Below, piece by piece: positions 1 through 7,786 of a DNA stretch of 54,898 bases (position 1 is the stretch's first letter; each line of letters begins with the position of its first letter). Source of the stretch: Rhodovarius crocodyli (lineage in GTDB: Bacteria; Pseudomonadota; Alphaproteobacteria; Acetobacterales; Acetobacteraceae). The DNA lies in assembly GCA_945901085.1 (NCBI GenBank), contig CAMDJV010000024.1, positions 1-54,898 of the forward strand. The letters are read 5' to 3'. The position numbers and the translations under genes were made by a program. The notes below the pieces were generated by a model. That model saw nothing but the letters and a program-made list of their open reading frames with translations. It did no database searches and was not told the origin of the DNA.

Positions 1-662
1 TCGCCGCCCTGGCTATAGCGGGCCAGGCCGTTGAAGCGGCGCAGCCGGTCCGCCCGCTCCCAAGGGCCATCATAGGCGGTGATCTCGCCCGCCAGCAGCA
101 AGCGGCCCGGGCCCAGCGCCTGACTGCCCGCCGCCAGCCCGCGCCAATAGCCGAAACTGCCCATGGTGGTTTGCAGGATGGGCCGGGGCAGGCTGTTCAG
201 CAGCGACAGGTCAACCTGCCCCGCATTGGCAAAATCGCCCTGATCGGCACCGTAAGGGCCTTTGCGCAGCCGCATCTCGGCCAGCAATTCGAGGATGAGG
301 AAGTTCAGATCGGCATAGCCCTGGCCATGGGCATGGCTGCGCATGTTGAGCGGCATGCCATCGAGGGTGATGGCCAGATCGGTGCCGTGATCGAGGTTGA
401 AGCCGCGCAGAAAATACTGGTTGGCCTTGCCCTCGCCGCTGTGTTGGCTGGCGATCAGGCCCGGGGCGGCCTCCAGGATTTCGCCCGGTCGGGCGATGGG
501 GCGGGAGGCGATCTCCTCGGCGGTGATGACACGTTCAGAGGCGCTGGCGAGCGGCAGGGGCGCAGGCGCACGCACCACCACCTCCTCCATGCTGGCCAGG
601 GGCTCGGCCTGCGCCAGGGACAGCATCAGCAGGCAGGCGGGGAAGACGGTGCGTAGCACCAT
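1..662 (-). CDS. TonB-dependent outer-membrane receptor, N-terminal part (3' end beyond the window)
   Basis: The reverse strand is open from the ATG at 662 to the window edge, giving about 220 residues without a stop. The protein begins with a signal peptide (MVLRTVFPACLLMLSLAQA), followed by a TonB-box-like stretch (EEVVVRAP) and a plug domain. Plug-like segments include EEIASRPIARPGEILEAAPG, a YFLRGFNLDHGTD block and a VDLSLLNSLP block. Members of this family sit in the outer membrane and import siderophores, metals or other large ligands using TonB energy. The barrel is missing because the window ends, so the ligand cannot be inferred. In-frame ATGs at 710 and 713 would add a basic n-region (MMERLRRFR), so the exact start is unsettled. 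No strong ribosome site is seen at any of the three. Confidence 0.85.
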   Translation of the reverse strand, partial: MVLRTVFPACLLMLSLAQAEPLASMEEVVVRAPAPLPLASASERVITAEEIASRPIARPGEILEAAPGLIASQHSGEGKANQYFLRGFNLDHGTDLAITLDGMPLNMRSHAHGQGYADLNFLILELLAEMRLRKGPYGADQGDFANAGQVDLSLLNSLPRPILQTTMGSFGYWRGLAAGSQALGPGRLLLAGEITAYDGPWERADRLRRFNGLARYSQGG

Positions 663-781
663 GGCAGTCAAGCATGATGAGTTGAGGCGGAATCGCCGAA
701 GACGCTCCATCATGCTCTCAACACTGGCTGGGCCACGCGCAGTGAACGCAGCGTGGCCCAAGCGCCGAGCGGCGGCTGGTT

Positions 782-2173
782 TCAGATATGCAGCGCACGG
801 CCATCCACGGCGAGGGCCGCCTCCTTCACCGCCTCGTTCAGCGAGGGATGGGCGTGGCAGGTGCGCGCCACATCCTCGGCGCTGGCGCCGAATTCCATCG
901 CCAATGCGATCTCGGCGATCAGCGTGCCGGCATCGGGGCCGAGGATATGGGCGCCCAGCACGCGGTCCGTCACCTTATCGGCCAGGATTTTCACAAAGCC
1001 ATCGGTATCGCCCATCGCCCGCGCGCGGCCATTGGCGGTGAAGGGGAATTTGCCGACCTTGTAGGCCTGCCCGCGCGCCTTCAACTGCTCCTCAGTCTCG
1101 CCCACGCTGGCGACTTCGGGCCACGTATAGACCACGCCGGGGATGGCGCCGTAATTCACGTGGCCGCGCTGGCCGGCGAGATTTTCCGCCAGGGCCACGC
1201 CCTCCTCCTCGGCCTTATGGGCGAGCATGGGGCCGGTGATGACATCGCCGATGGCCCAGATGCCCGGCACATTGGTGGCGTAATGCGCATCGACGGTGAC
1301 GCGGCCGCGCTCATCCAGCGCCACGCCCGCCGCATCCAGCCCCAGGCCGGCCACATAGGCGCGGCGGCCAATGGCCAGCAGCACCACATCGGCGCGCAGC
1401 GTCTCCTCCGCACCGCCGGCAGCCGGCTGCAGGGTGAGGGTGACGCCGGCATCGTCAGCCACGGCCGAGACCACCTTGGTCTTGAGCTTGAATTTGAAGC
1501 CCTGCTTGGTGAGGATGCGCTCGAAGCTCTTGCCCACCTCGGTATCCATCGCCGGCACCAGCCGGTCGAGGAATTCGATCACCGTGACCTCGGCGCCGAG
1601 ACGCGACCAGACCGAGCCCATCTCCAGGCCGATATAGCCCCCGCCAATCACCACGAGATGGCCGGGCACCGCATCGAGTTCCAGCCCGCCGGTGGAGGTG
1701 ACGATGCGCTTTTCATCAACGGCGACGCCAGGCAGCGGGATGCTCTCGGAGCCCGAGGCGATGACGATATGCTTGGCGGCATATTCGGTGCCATCCACCG
1801 CCACGGTGCCGGGCTTGACGATCCGCCCCTCGCCCTTCAGCCAAGTCACCTTGTTCTTCTTGAAGAGGAACTCGATGCCCTTGACATTGGCCCCCACCAC
1901 CTCGGCCTTGCGGGCCTGCATGCGCTTGAGGTCCAGCGTCACCTGGCCAACATTGACGCCATGTTCGGCGAGTTTGTGGACCGCCTCCTCATAATGCTCG
2001 GAGCTTTGCAGCAGCGCCTTGGAAGGGATGCAGCCGACATTGAGGCAGGTGCCGCCCAGCGTGGCGCGTTTTTCTACGCAGGCCACCTTCATGCCCAGCT
2101 GCGCGGCGCGAATGGCGCAGACATAACCGCCCGGACCGGCGCCGATGACAATGACGTCGAAATTCTCCGACAT
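782..2173 (-). CDS. lpdA: Dihydrolipoyl dehydrogenase (E3 of 2-oxoacid dehydrogenase complexes)
   Basis: This cytoplasmic flavoprotein reoxidises protein-bound dihydrolipoamide with NAD+ in the pyruvate, 2-oxoglutarate or branched-chain dehydrogenase complexes. The 463-residue product has the usual family length. Its FAD-binding GAGPGG lies at residues 11-16 and the redox-active disulfide is C43/C48 in GGTCLNVGC. A second nucleotide-binding site (VIGGGYIGLE) lies mid-protein, and the catalytic His-Glu is in HAHPSLNE near the C-terminus. These residues make it a true E3 rather than a looser family member. The start at 2173 was chosen because MSENFDVIVIGAG matches known E3 N-termini and a GAGGG-like site lies just upstream; the frame stays open further up but without E3 similarity. 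It is not next to E1/E2 genes here, so its complex cannot be assigned. Confidence 0.96.
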   Translation of the reverse strand: MSENFDVIVIGAGPGGYVCAIRAAQLGMKVACVEKRATLGGTCLNVGCIPSKALLQSSEHYEEAVHKLAEHGVNVGQVTLDLKRMQARKAEVVGANVKGIEFLFKKNKVTWLKGEGRIVKPGTVAVDGTEYAAKHIVIASGSESIPLPGVAVDEKRIVTSTGGLELDAVPGHLVVIGGGYIGLEMGSVWSRLGAEVTVIEFLDRLVPAMDTEVGKSFERILTKQGFKFKLKTKVVSAVADDAGVTLTLQPAAGGAEETLRADVVLLAIGRRAYVAGLGLDAAGVALDERGRVTVDAHYATNVPGIWAIGDVITGPMLAHKAEEEGVALAENLAGQRGHVNYGAIPGVVYTWPEVASVGETEEQLKARGQAYKVGKFPFTANGRARAMGDTDGFVKILADKVTDRVLGAHILGPDAGTLIAEIALAMEFGASAEDVARTCHAHPSLNEAVKEAALAVDGRALHI

Positions 2174-2264
2174 GGATAAGACCCTCAACCGTTTTGCCGC
2201 AAACTGGCGCGGGTGGGTGTTGGGCGCAAGGGCGGGGCCAGGGGGGAAGCTTGGCGCCCGGCGT

Positions 2265-2426
2265 TCAGTTGGGCCAAAGCCTGGGGAGCTGCGGGTAACG
2301 CGGCCTAAGGGCACGGCCGATCGGGTTGAATCGGCGCTGGCGAATGGCCCTCATGGCGGATGCCTCACCCGGCCAGGCGCCGCGCAGCAGCATGGGCCAG
2401 GCGAGCAGGAAGCGGCAGCTGAGCAT
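2265..2426 (-). CDS. Possible small protein of 53 residues in the lpdA-shc gap
   Basis: The gap between shc and lpdA (2174-2507, 334 bp) has no recognisable gene. The best candidate is this short reverse frame, which starts with ATG at 2426, has AGGA nine bases upstream and stops with TGA at 2265. The product would be strongly basic (many Arg), with a hydrophobic N-terminus (MLSCRFLLAWPMLL). It lies downstream of shc on the same strand and upstream of lpdA. I do not recognise it, and chance frames of this length are common at this GC content. The rest of the gap shows only an imperfect hairpin at about 2484-2508 next to the shc stop. Confidence 0.22.
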   Translation of the reverse strand: MLSCRFLLAWPMLLRGAWPGEASAMRAIRQRRFNPIGRALRPRYPQLPRLWPN

Positions 2427-2507
2427 GGCGGATTATCCTGCGATCAACACAGGCAGGGATTATGATGGGCGAACCGACACAAAGTCCAAGGATTAATAAT
2501 CTTGGGA

Positions 2508-4526
2508 CTACAATCCGAAACTGACCTGTCGCGAATTCCGCATCTGCAGATTGCGCAGCCTTGCCAGGGCCCAAAGCGGGAAAATCTGCCGATAGCCGTG
2601 ATAGCGCAGATAAAACACCCGCGGAAAACCAGTGCCGGAATAATCATCCTCATCCCATCCGCCGGCCTCGGTCTGGCTGCGCAGCAGGTAGGCGGCGCCG
2701 CGCGCCACGGCTGGGTTATCAGCCTCACCCGCCGCCAGCAGCGCCAGGAGTGCCCAGGCCGTCTGGCTCGATGTGGAGGCCGAATTCCGCCGGCTGCCGC
2801 CATCGGGGGCGGTGCCGCCCCGCTCGGGATAGGTATCACCATCCTCGCCCCAGCCACCATCGGGGTTTTGGCGCGCTTCCAGCCAGGCCACGGCGCGGCG
2901 CATCGCGGCATGCTCATGCGGCAGGCCGGCGGCGTTGAGCGCGGTCAGCGCCGACCATGTGCCATAGACGTAATTCACCCCCCAGCGGCCATACCAGGCG
3001 CCATCGGCCTCCTGCTCGGCCAGCAGATAAGCCACCGCCTCCCGCGCGGGCTTCTGCGAGGCCTCGCCAAGCTGAGCCAGCATGGCAAGGCAGCGCCCCG
3101 TCACATCCGCCGTTGGTGGGTCGAGCAGCGCACCATGATCGGCGAAGGGGATGTGGTTGAGGTAATGATGGGTGTTGTCGGCATCAAAGGCGCCCCAGCC
3201 TCCGCCCCGGCTCTGCATGCCAATGGTCCAATCCACCGCGCGCTCAATGGCCTGGTCGGTGCCCGGCGGTGCGGTGCCAGTGGCACGGCGGTGGCGGTCC
3301 ATGGCCAGCACGACCACGGCGGTGTCATCCACATCGGGGTAATGCGCATTCTCGTATTGGAAGGCCCAGCCACCGGGCTTGAGATGCGGCCGCTGCCAGG
3401 CCCAGTCGCCGCGCACCTCGGTGATCTCGCGGGTCAAAAGCCATTCAACGCCGCGGCCCACCGCCTGCTCGGCCTCAGCCCCGCCGGCCTCGAGCAGGGC
3501 ATGCGCCACCAGGGCGGTGTCCCAAATCGGCGAGAGGCAGGGCTGGACATAGGTCTCACCATCCGCGCGCTCGCAGACGAGTTTCTCGATGGCGGCCCAG
3601 GCGGTTGTCATGCGCGGGTCGCTCTCGGCCACGCCCATGACGTGATACATGAAGATGGCATTGGCCATGGCGGGGTAGATCGCCCCCAGCCCATCCTCGC
3701 CATTGAGCCGCTCGGTGACGAATTTTTCGCAAGCCGCCTCGGCGCGGATGCGGTGGGTGCGGGGGAAGAGCCTCTGGGCGCGCTGCAGCGCCTTGTCCAC
3801 CGCCTTGAACAGGCTGGACCAGGGTTCCTGCTGATGCGCTCCCCCCGGCCATTCGCGCACCTCATCAGGGGGGGTGGCGAAGAGTTCGCCGATATCGACA
3901 CCGATGGGCGCCACGGGCTGTGGCCGGCGCGCCATCACCACCGTCAACGGCACCAGCACGGTGCGTGCCCAGTAGCTGATCTTGCCGATATGGAAGGGAA
4001 ACCATCGGGGCAGCAGGATGAGTTCCGGCGGCATGACCGGCACGGCATGCCAGGGCACCTGGCCGAACAAAGCCAGGGTGCAACGGGTGAAGACATTGCT
4101 TTTTGCCGCGCCACCCGCGGCCAGAATCGCCTCCCGCGCCCGGATCATATGCGGCGCATCGACGGGATCACCGATCAGGCGCAGGGCAAAATACGCCTTC
4201 ACCGAGCAGGAGATATCGATCTTGCCGGCATGGTAGAGCGGCCAGCCACCGGCCGCGCTCGGCGCCTGCTGCGCCTGCAACCGGCGGAGGTATTGGCCAA
4301 TGGCGGCCTCACGCACCGGGTCATGCTGGCCAAAGAAGCGGCGCAGCATGATGTATTCGGCCGGAATGGTGGCGTCGGCCTCCAACTCGAAAACCCAATG
4401 GCCGTCCTCACGCTGGCGGCGCAGCAGCGCATCCCGCGCCCGCAGCACAGCCGCATCCAGCGCCGTGCCACGCGGCGCGTCGCCGGTCACGGACACAGGC
4501 GGGGCGATACCAGGCAGACTATCCAA
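2508..4526 (-). CDS. shc: Squalene-hopene cyclase
   Basis: The enzyme cyclises squalene to the pentacyclic hopene/hopanol skeleton at the inner membrane, the committed step to hopanoids. The product is about 672 residues, close to the family norm of 630-720. The catalytic acid motif DVDD is at residues 398-401. Several QW-type repeats are visible, such as GGWGAFDADNTH, DGAWYGRWGVNY and NPDGGWGED. The LPRWFPFHIGKISYWAR block is also typical. The only upstream start in frame is TTG at 4526 (a stop lies seven codons earlier), so the N-terminus is uncertain, and a GTG about ten codons in is possible. It lies downstream of hpnA-hpnB in the same direction, separated by 246 bp that contain a repeat remnant. 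Confidence 0.96.
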   Translation of the reverse strand: MDSLPGIAPPVSVTGDAPRGTALDAAVLRARDALLRRQREDGHWVFELEADATIPAEYIMLRRFFGQHDPVREAAIGQYLRRLQAQQAPSAAGGWPLYHAGKIDISCSVKAYFALRLIGDPVDAPHMIRAREAILAAGGAAKSNVFTRCTLALFGQVPWHAVPVMPPELILLPRWFPFHIGKISYWARTVLVPLTVVMARRPQPVAPIGVDIGELFATPPDEVREWPGGAHQQEPWSSLFKAVDKALQRAQRLFPRTHRIRAEAACEKFVTERLNGEDGLGAIYPAMANAIFMYHVMGVAESDPRMTTAWAAIEKLVCERADGETYVQPCLSPIWDTALVAHALLEAGGAEAEQAVGRGVEWLLTREITEVRGDWAWQRPHLKPGGWAFQYENAHYPDVDDTAVVVLAMDRHRRATGTAPPGTDQAIERAVDWTIGMQSRGGGWGAFDADNTHHYLNHIPFADHGALLDPPTADVTGRCLAMLAQLGEASQKPAREAVAYLLAEQEADGAWYGRWGVNYVYGTWSALTALNAAGLPHEHAAMRRAVAWLEARQNPDGGWGEDGDTYPERGGTAPDGGSRRNSASTSSQTAWALLALLAAGEADNPAVARGAAYLLRSQTEAGGWDEDDYSGTGFPRVFYLRYHGYRQIFPLWALARLRNLQMRNSRQVSFGL

Positions 4527-4663
4527 GACACGGTGATCCCATCAGGCAGATAGCGGTCAGCGGCACGCCATAGAGCGATTTGGTCGGTTTTGCGAAGCCA
4601 CCCTGCTGTTGCAGAGCGTATCGGCCAGGTTGGGCCGGCGGCATGGTCGCACCAAACATCCAA

Positions 4664-4720
4664 CAGACTACTGAAAAACGAATAGCACGGGAGAACAAGA
4701 TCGAGGGACTTTTCCTCCGC
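4664..4720 (+). repeat. Decayed terminal arm of the 7565-7786 repeat element
   Basis: These 57 bases align without gaps to the right-hand arm of the element at 7565-7786, read on its reverse strand. The shared landmarks are CTRCTGAAAA, then AAGATCGAGGG, then CTTTT/CTTTG at identical spacing, with about three quarters of the first 50 positions matching by eye. No partner arm is visible within 220 bp, so this is a truncated or solo end. It occupies the gap between hpnB (stop at 4773) and shc (start at 4526). The rest of that gap (4527-4663 and 4721-4772) shows no gene. Confidence 0.6.
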
Positions 4721-4772
4721 CACCATCACAGTGATTGTCGCGGCATGAACAATCTGACATGCGCGGGGCGCG

Positions 4773-5915
4773 TCAGCCCGGAGGCGGTGCGGGGCCGGCC
4801 TCGCCCTTCCACATGCCGCCTTGGCCGCGATGCTGGGCGATGGCGCTGTCCAGGGTGAAGAGCATGTAGAACATCGCCACCACCGGCAAAGCCACACCAC
4901 GCCAGACCGGCAGGCGGTAAAAGCGCAGCACCGGCACGAAGCTCAGCACCATGCCCAGCCAGGCCGCGAGGCCGAGCAGCCGGGCCCAGAAGCTGCCCCA
5001 CCATGTCAGCGCCGGCGGCACCAGGAAAACCAGCGTCAGCGCCAGCAGCATGCCCAGCAGCAGGGCCGGGCTGTAGCGCAGTTGGGCATAGGCGGTGCGG
5101 GCGACCATCCGGCGGATCGGTTCGATATTCGGGCAGGCGCGCAGCGAGACCACCCGCTCGGTCAGCCCCAGCCAGATCCGCGTGCCCGGGCGCTGGCGCT
5201 TGATGGCCGCAGCCAGCGTGCAGTCATCGATCATCGCGCCGCGAATCGCCGCAACGCCACCCGCAGCCTCGAAATCCGCCCGCCGTAGCAGCACGCAGCC
5301 ACCCGCCGCAGCGGCCATGCGGCGGGCGGGGTCATTGGCCCAACGGAACGGATAGAGCATCTGGAAAAAATAGATGAAGGCGGGGATGAACCAACGCTCG
5401 GCGCGGCTCTCGCAGCGCAGCTTCGCCATCAGGCTGGTCAGCGCATAGCCACCTGTTTCGGCCCGGGCCACGAGGCGGCGCAGGCTGTCGGGCGCATGGT
5501 GAATATCGGCATCGGTGAAGAGCAGATAGGCCGTGGTGGGATTGGCCGCTGCCAGCCCCTGCTGCAAGGCCCAGAGCTTGCCAGTCCAACCCGGCGGGCG
5601 GTCACGGCCGGTGACCACTTGCAGCCTCGCATCCCCGCCGGCCGCGGCGCGTGCGAGGGCGGCGGTGCCATCACCGCTGCGGTCATCCACCACCCATAAT
5701 GCGAGCCCGCCCGGGTAATCCTGCGCCAGCAGCGCCTGCACCACGGTTGCGATGGTCTCGGCCTCGTCACGGGCCGGGACCAGGATGGTGACATCGGGCC
5801 AATGCAGCAGGTCTGGCGCGGCCTGGGCATCATTCTCCCGGCACAGCCAGAACATTCCCCGCCCCAGCAGCAGCACAAGCCAGGCCAGCAGCGCAGCCGC
5901 ACCCAGCCAGATCAC
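4773..5915 (-). CDS. hpnB: Hopene-associated glycosyltransferase HpnB
   Basis: This membrane-bound family 2 glycosyltransferase is part of the hopanoid gene set; its exact acceptor is not established. The 380-residue product has an N-terminal membrane anchor (about residues 1-25), then a GT-A domain. Nucleotide-sugar and metal residues are VVDDRSGDGT (D77/D78) and TDADIHH (D135/D137), with a later DDCTLA. Two or three hydrophobic segments follow after about residue 270. The GTG start at 5915 overlaps the hpnA stop by four bases (GTGA), implying translational coupling. Family assignment comes from sequence character and from its place between hpnA and shc. Confidence 0.9.
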   Translation of the reverse strand: MIWLGAAALLAWLVLLLGRGMFWLCRENDAQAAPDLLHWPDVTILVPARDEAETIATVVQALLAQDYPGGLALWVVDDRSGDGTAALARAAAGGDARLQVVTGRDRPPGWTGKLWALQQGLAAANPTTAYLLFTDADIHHAPDSLRRLVARAETGGYALTSLMAKLRCESRAERWFIPAFIYFFQMLYPFRWANDPARRMAAAAGGCVLLRRADFEAAGGVAAIRGAMIDDCTLAAAIKRQRPGTRIWLGLTERVVSLRACPNIEPIRRMVARTAYAQLRYSPALLLGMLLALTLVFLVPPALTWWGSFWARLLGLAAWLGMVLSFVPVLRFYRLPVWRGVALPVVAMFYMLFTLDSAIAQHRGQGGMWKGEAGPAPPPG

Positions 5916-6907
5916 AGCATGCCCTGTTCGGTGAACCAGCCCAGCGCGTCATCCACCGCCTCGCGCCAGGGGCGAGCGTGAAAGCCCAGCACCGCCTGCG
6001 CATGGGCGGCGGTAAAATACATGCGATGGCCGGCCATGCGCAGCCCATCCAGGGTCAACATCGGCTCTCGCCCGGTGACCCGCGCCGCCGTCTCGGCCAG
6101 GAAGGCAAGCGGGAAGAGCGGGCCGCGCGGCAGGCGGAAGGGCGGGCGGCGGCCATAACGAGTGGCGATATACCCCAGCAATTCGGCCAGGCTGACATCC
6201 TGCCCGCCCAGAATATGGCGCTGGCCCAGCCTGCCATGCTCCAGCGCGGCCACCACGCCGGCGGCGCAATCCTCGACATGGACGAGGTTGAGCCCGGTCT
6301 CCACATAGGCCGGCATATTGCCCCGCGCGGCCTCCAGGATGAGGCGGCCGGTGGGGGTTGGCCGGCGGTCACGCGGGCCGATGGGGGTGCTGGGGTTGAC
6401 GATGGTGGCGGGCAGCCCCTCCTCCAGCACCATCCGCTCGACCAGGCGCTCGGCCTCGGTCTTGCTGGTCTTATAGGGGCCGATGGCCTCGGCGGGGGTT
6501 GCGGCATCGGCCTCAGTGGCGGGGCTGCCATCGGCGCGCGGCTTGAGGGTGGCCACGCTGCTGACATGGACAATGCGGCGCATACCCGCCGCCATGGCGG
6601 CGCGCATCACCGCCTCGGTGCCCGCCACATTCACCGCGAACATCGGGCCAGGGTGGGGCACGAAAATACGGTAATCCGCCGCGCAATGGATCACCGCATC
6701 ACAGCCTGCCATGCCCAGAGCGAGGCTCGCCGGGTCGGTCAGGTCACCCGGGGTGAAGGCGATGGGCAGGCCATCGAGCACGCCGCGCGGCGTCTCGGGC
6801 CGGGCCAGCGCGCTCACCCTATGGCCACGCGCCACCAGGGCACGGGCCACCGAACTGCCCAGAAAACCCGTGGCGCCGGTGACGAAGGTGGTGAAACGTT
6901 CATCCAT
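5912..6907 (-). CDS. hpnA: Hopanoid-associated sugar epimerase HpnA (extended SDR family)
   Basis: This is an NAD(P)-dependent nucleoside-sugar epimerase/dehydratase-like protein encoded in hopanoid operons, and it is thought to act on the side-chain sugar. The 331-residue product has an N-terminal Rossmann glycine motif (GATGFLG, residues 11-17), the conserved Ser-containing stretch HVSSVAT, and catalytic YKTSK (Y145, K149). The start at 6907 gives MDERFTTFVTGATG, which fits the family; a frame extension to 6943 would add 12 unneeded residues. It is first in the leftward hpnA-hpnB-(gap)-shc set and is divergent from hpnM, so the short interval 6908-6985 should hold both promoters. I could not identify convincing -10/-35 boxes there. 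Confidence 0.93.
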   Translation of the reverse strand: MDERFTTFVTGATGFLGSSVARALVARGHRVSALARPETPRGVLDGLPIAFTPGDLTDPASLALGMAGCDAVIHCAADYRIFVPHPGPMFAVNVAGTEAVMRAAMAAGMRRIVHVSSVATLKPRADGSPATEADAATPAEAIGPYKTSKTEAERLVERMVLEEGLPATIVNPSTPIGPRDRRPTPTGRLILEAARGNMPAYVETGLNLVHVEDCAAGVVAALEHGRLGQRHILGGQDVSLAELLGYIATRYGRRPPFRLPRGPLFPLAFLAETAARVTGREPMLTLDGLRMAGHRMYFTAAHAQAVLGFHARPWREAVDDALGWFTEQGML

Positions 6908-6985
6908 AGCGGCGTTGTGGCCTGGGCGGGGCGGGCGGTCCACCCTCGTTCCCTCAGGGCCATGGTGCTACAGGGGACCATGTCC

Positions 6986-7567
6986 ATGCACCGCCGCGCC
7001 CTTCTGGCGCTCGCCATGTCTCTCGCCGCCGCAACCGCTCGGGCGCAAAGCCCAGCCGCGCTGGTCGAGGGGTTTCACAGCACCCTGCTAGACATCATGC
7101 GCAATGCGCCCCGCCTGGGCGTGCGCGGCCGCTATGACCGGCTGGCGCCGGTGATGGCGCAGGTCTTTGATCTGGTGACGATGACGCGCATCGCCATCGG
7201 CCCGCCCTGGACCGGCTTCACCGCCGCCGACCAGGCCGCGCTGACCGAGGCCTTCACCCGCTGGTCCATCGCCACCTATGCCGCCCGCTTTGACGGCTTT
7301 TCGGGCGAGAGCTTCGCCACCCAGGCCGTTCAGGCCACGCCCAATGGCGACCAGCTGGTCCGCACCATCCTGAACCGCACCGGTGGGCAGGAACCGGTGG
7401 TGCTCAGCTATCTGTTGCGCAATGGCCGGGTGGTGGATGTCTATCTGACCGGCACGATCAGCGAATTGGCCTCGCGACGCAGCGAATTCGCCGGGCTGAT
7501 CCGCGAAGGCGGCGCGCCCCGGCTGCTGGCCGAATTGCAGCGCCGCATCACGACGCTGCTCGGCTAG
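6986..7567 (+). CDS. hpnM: HpnM / MlaC-family periplasmic lipid-binding protein
   Basis: This protein is related to the toluene-tolerance Ttg2D/MlaC family, periplasmic carriers of lipid, and its place beside hpnA points to hopanoid trafficking. The product is about 193 residues with a clear signal peptide (MHRRALLALAMSLAAATARA). An MlaC-type body follows, with conserved-looking YDRLAPVMAQVFDLVTMTRI and VDVYLTGTISELASRRSEF stretches. An AGGGG sits nine bases before the ATG at 6986; the in-frame ATG at 6980 is only three bases away from it, so 6986 is preferred. The stop codon (TAG, 7565-7567) is made by the first bases of the repeat element that follows. Confidence 0.85.
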   Translation: MHRRALLALAMSLAAATARAQSPAALVEGFHSTLLDIMRNAPRLGVRGRYDRLAPVMAQVFDLVTMTRIAIGPPWTGFTAADQAALTEAFTRWSIATYAARFDGFSGESFATQAVQATPNGDQLVRTILNRTGGQEPVVLSYLLRNGRVVDVYLTGTISELASRRSEFAGLIREGGAPRLLAELQRRITTLLG

Positions 7568-7786
7568 CAGGCTGCTGACAAAGCCTGATTGCGGACGAAA
7601 AGAGCGGAAGGGCTTTGCCCTCTCCCGCTCTCCCACCAGGAAAATGATTGTCCTGGACCTTTGAAAATTTTTTATACCGATAATTGATCGAAGGTGAAGG
7701 AAACTCAGTTTCCTTCTGGGGTGCTCGAGGGGCAAAGCCCCTCGATCTTATTGTCGCTCGCTCGCCGGTTTTCAGCAGCCCGCTAG
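7565..7786 (+). repeat. MITE-like element with about 55-bp imperfect terminal inverted repeats
   Basis: The left end (CTAGCAGGCTGCTGACAA) and the reverse complement of the right end (CTAGCGGGCTGCTGAAAA) match. The similarity continues without gaps for about 55 bases, to a GGGCTTTGCCC hairpin present in both arms. Further perfect internal hairpins are GAAGGAAAC/GTTTCCTTC (7696-7716) and CGAGGGGC/GCCCCTCG (7725-7743). The centre is AT-rich, unlike the neighbouring DNA. It carries no coding frame I believe. It fills the whole interval between two convergent genes and supplies the TAG stops of both. Its structure could also act as a two-way transcription terminator. Confidence 0.7.

Noticed and set aside
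2502-4553. Forward-strand open frame of 683 codons opposite shc
   Set aside because: It mirrors the codon pattern of shc at high GC content and has no recognisable domain; shc is unmistakable.
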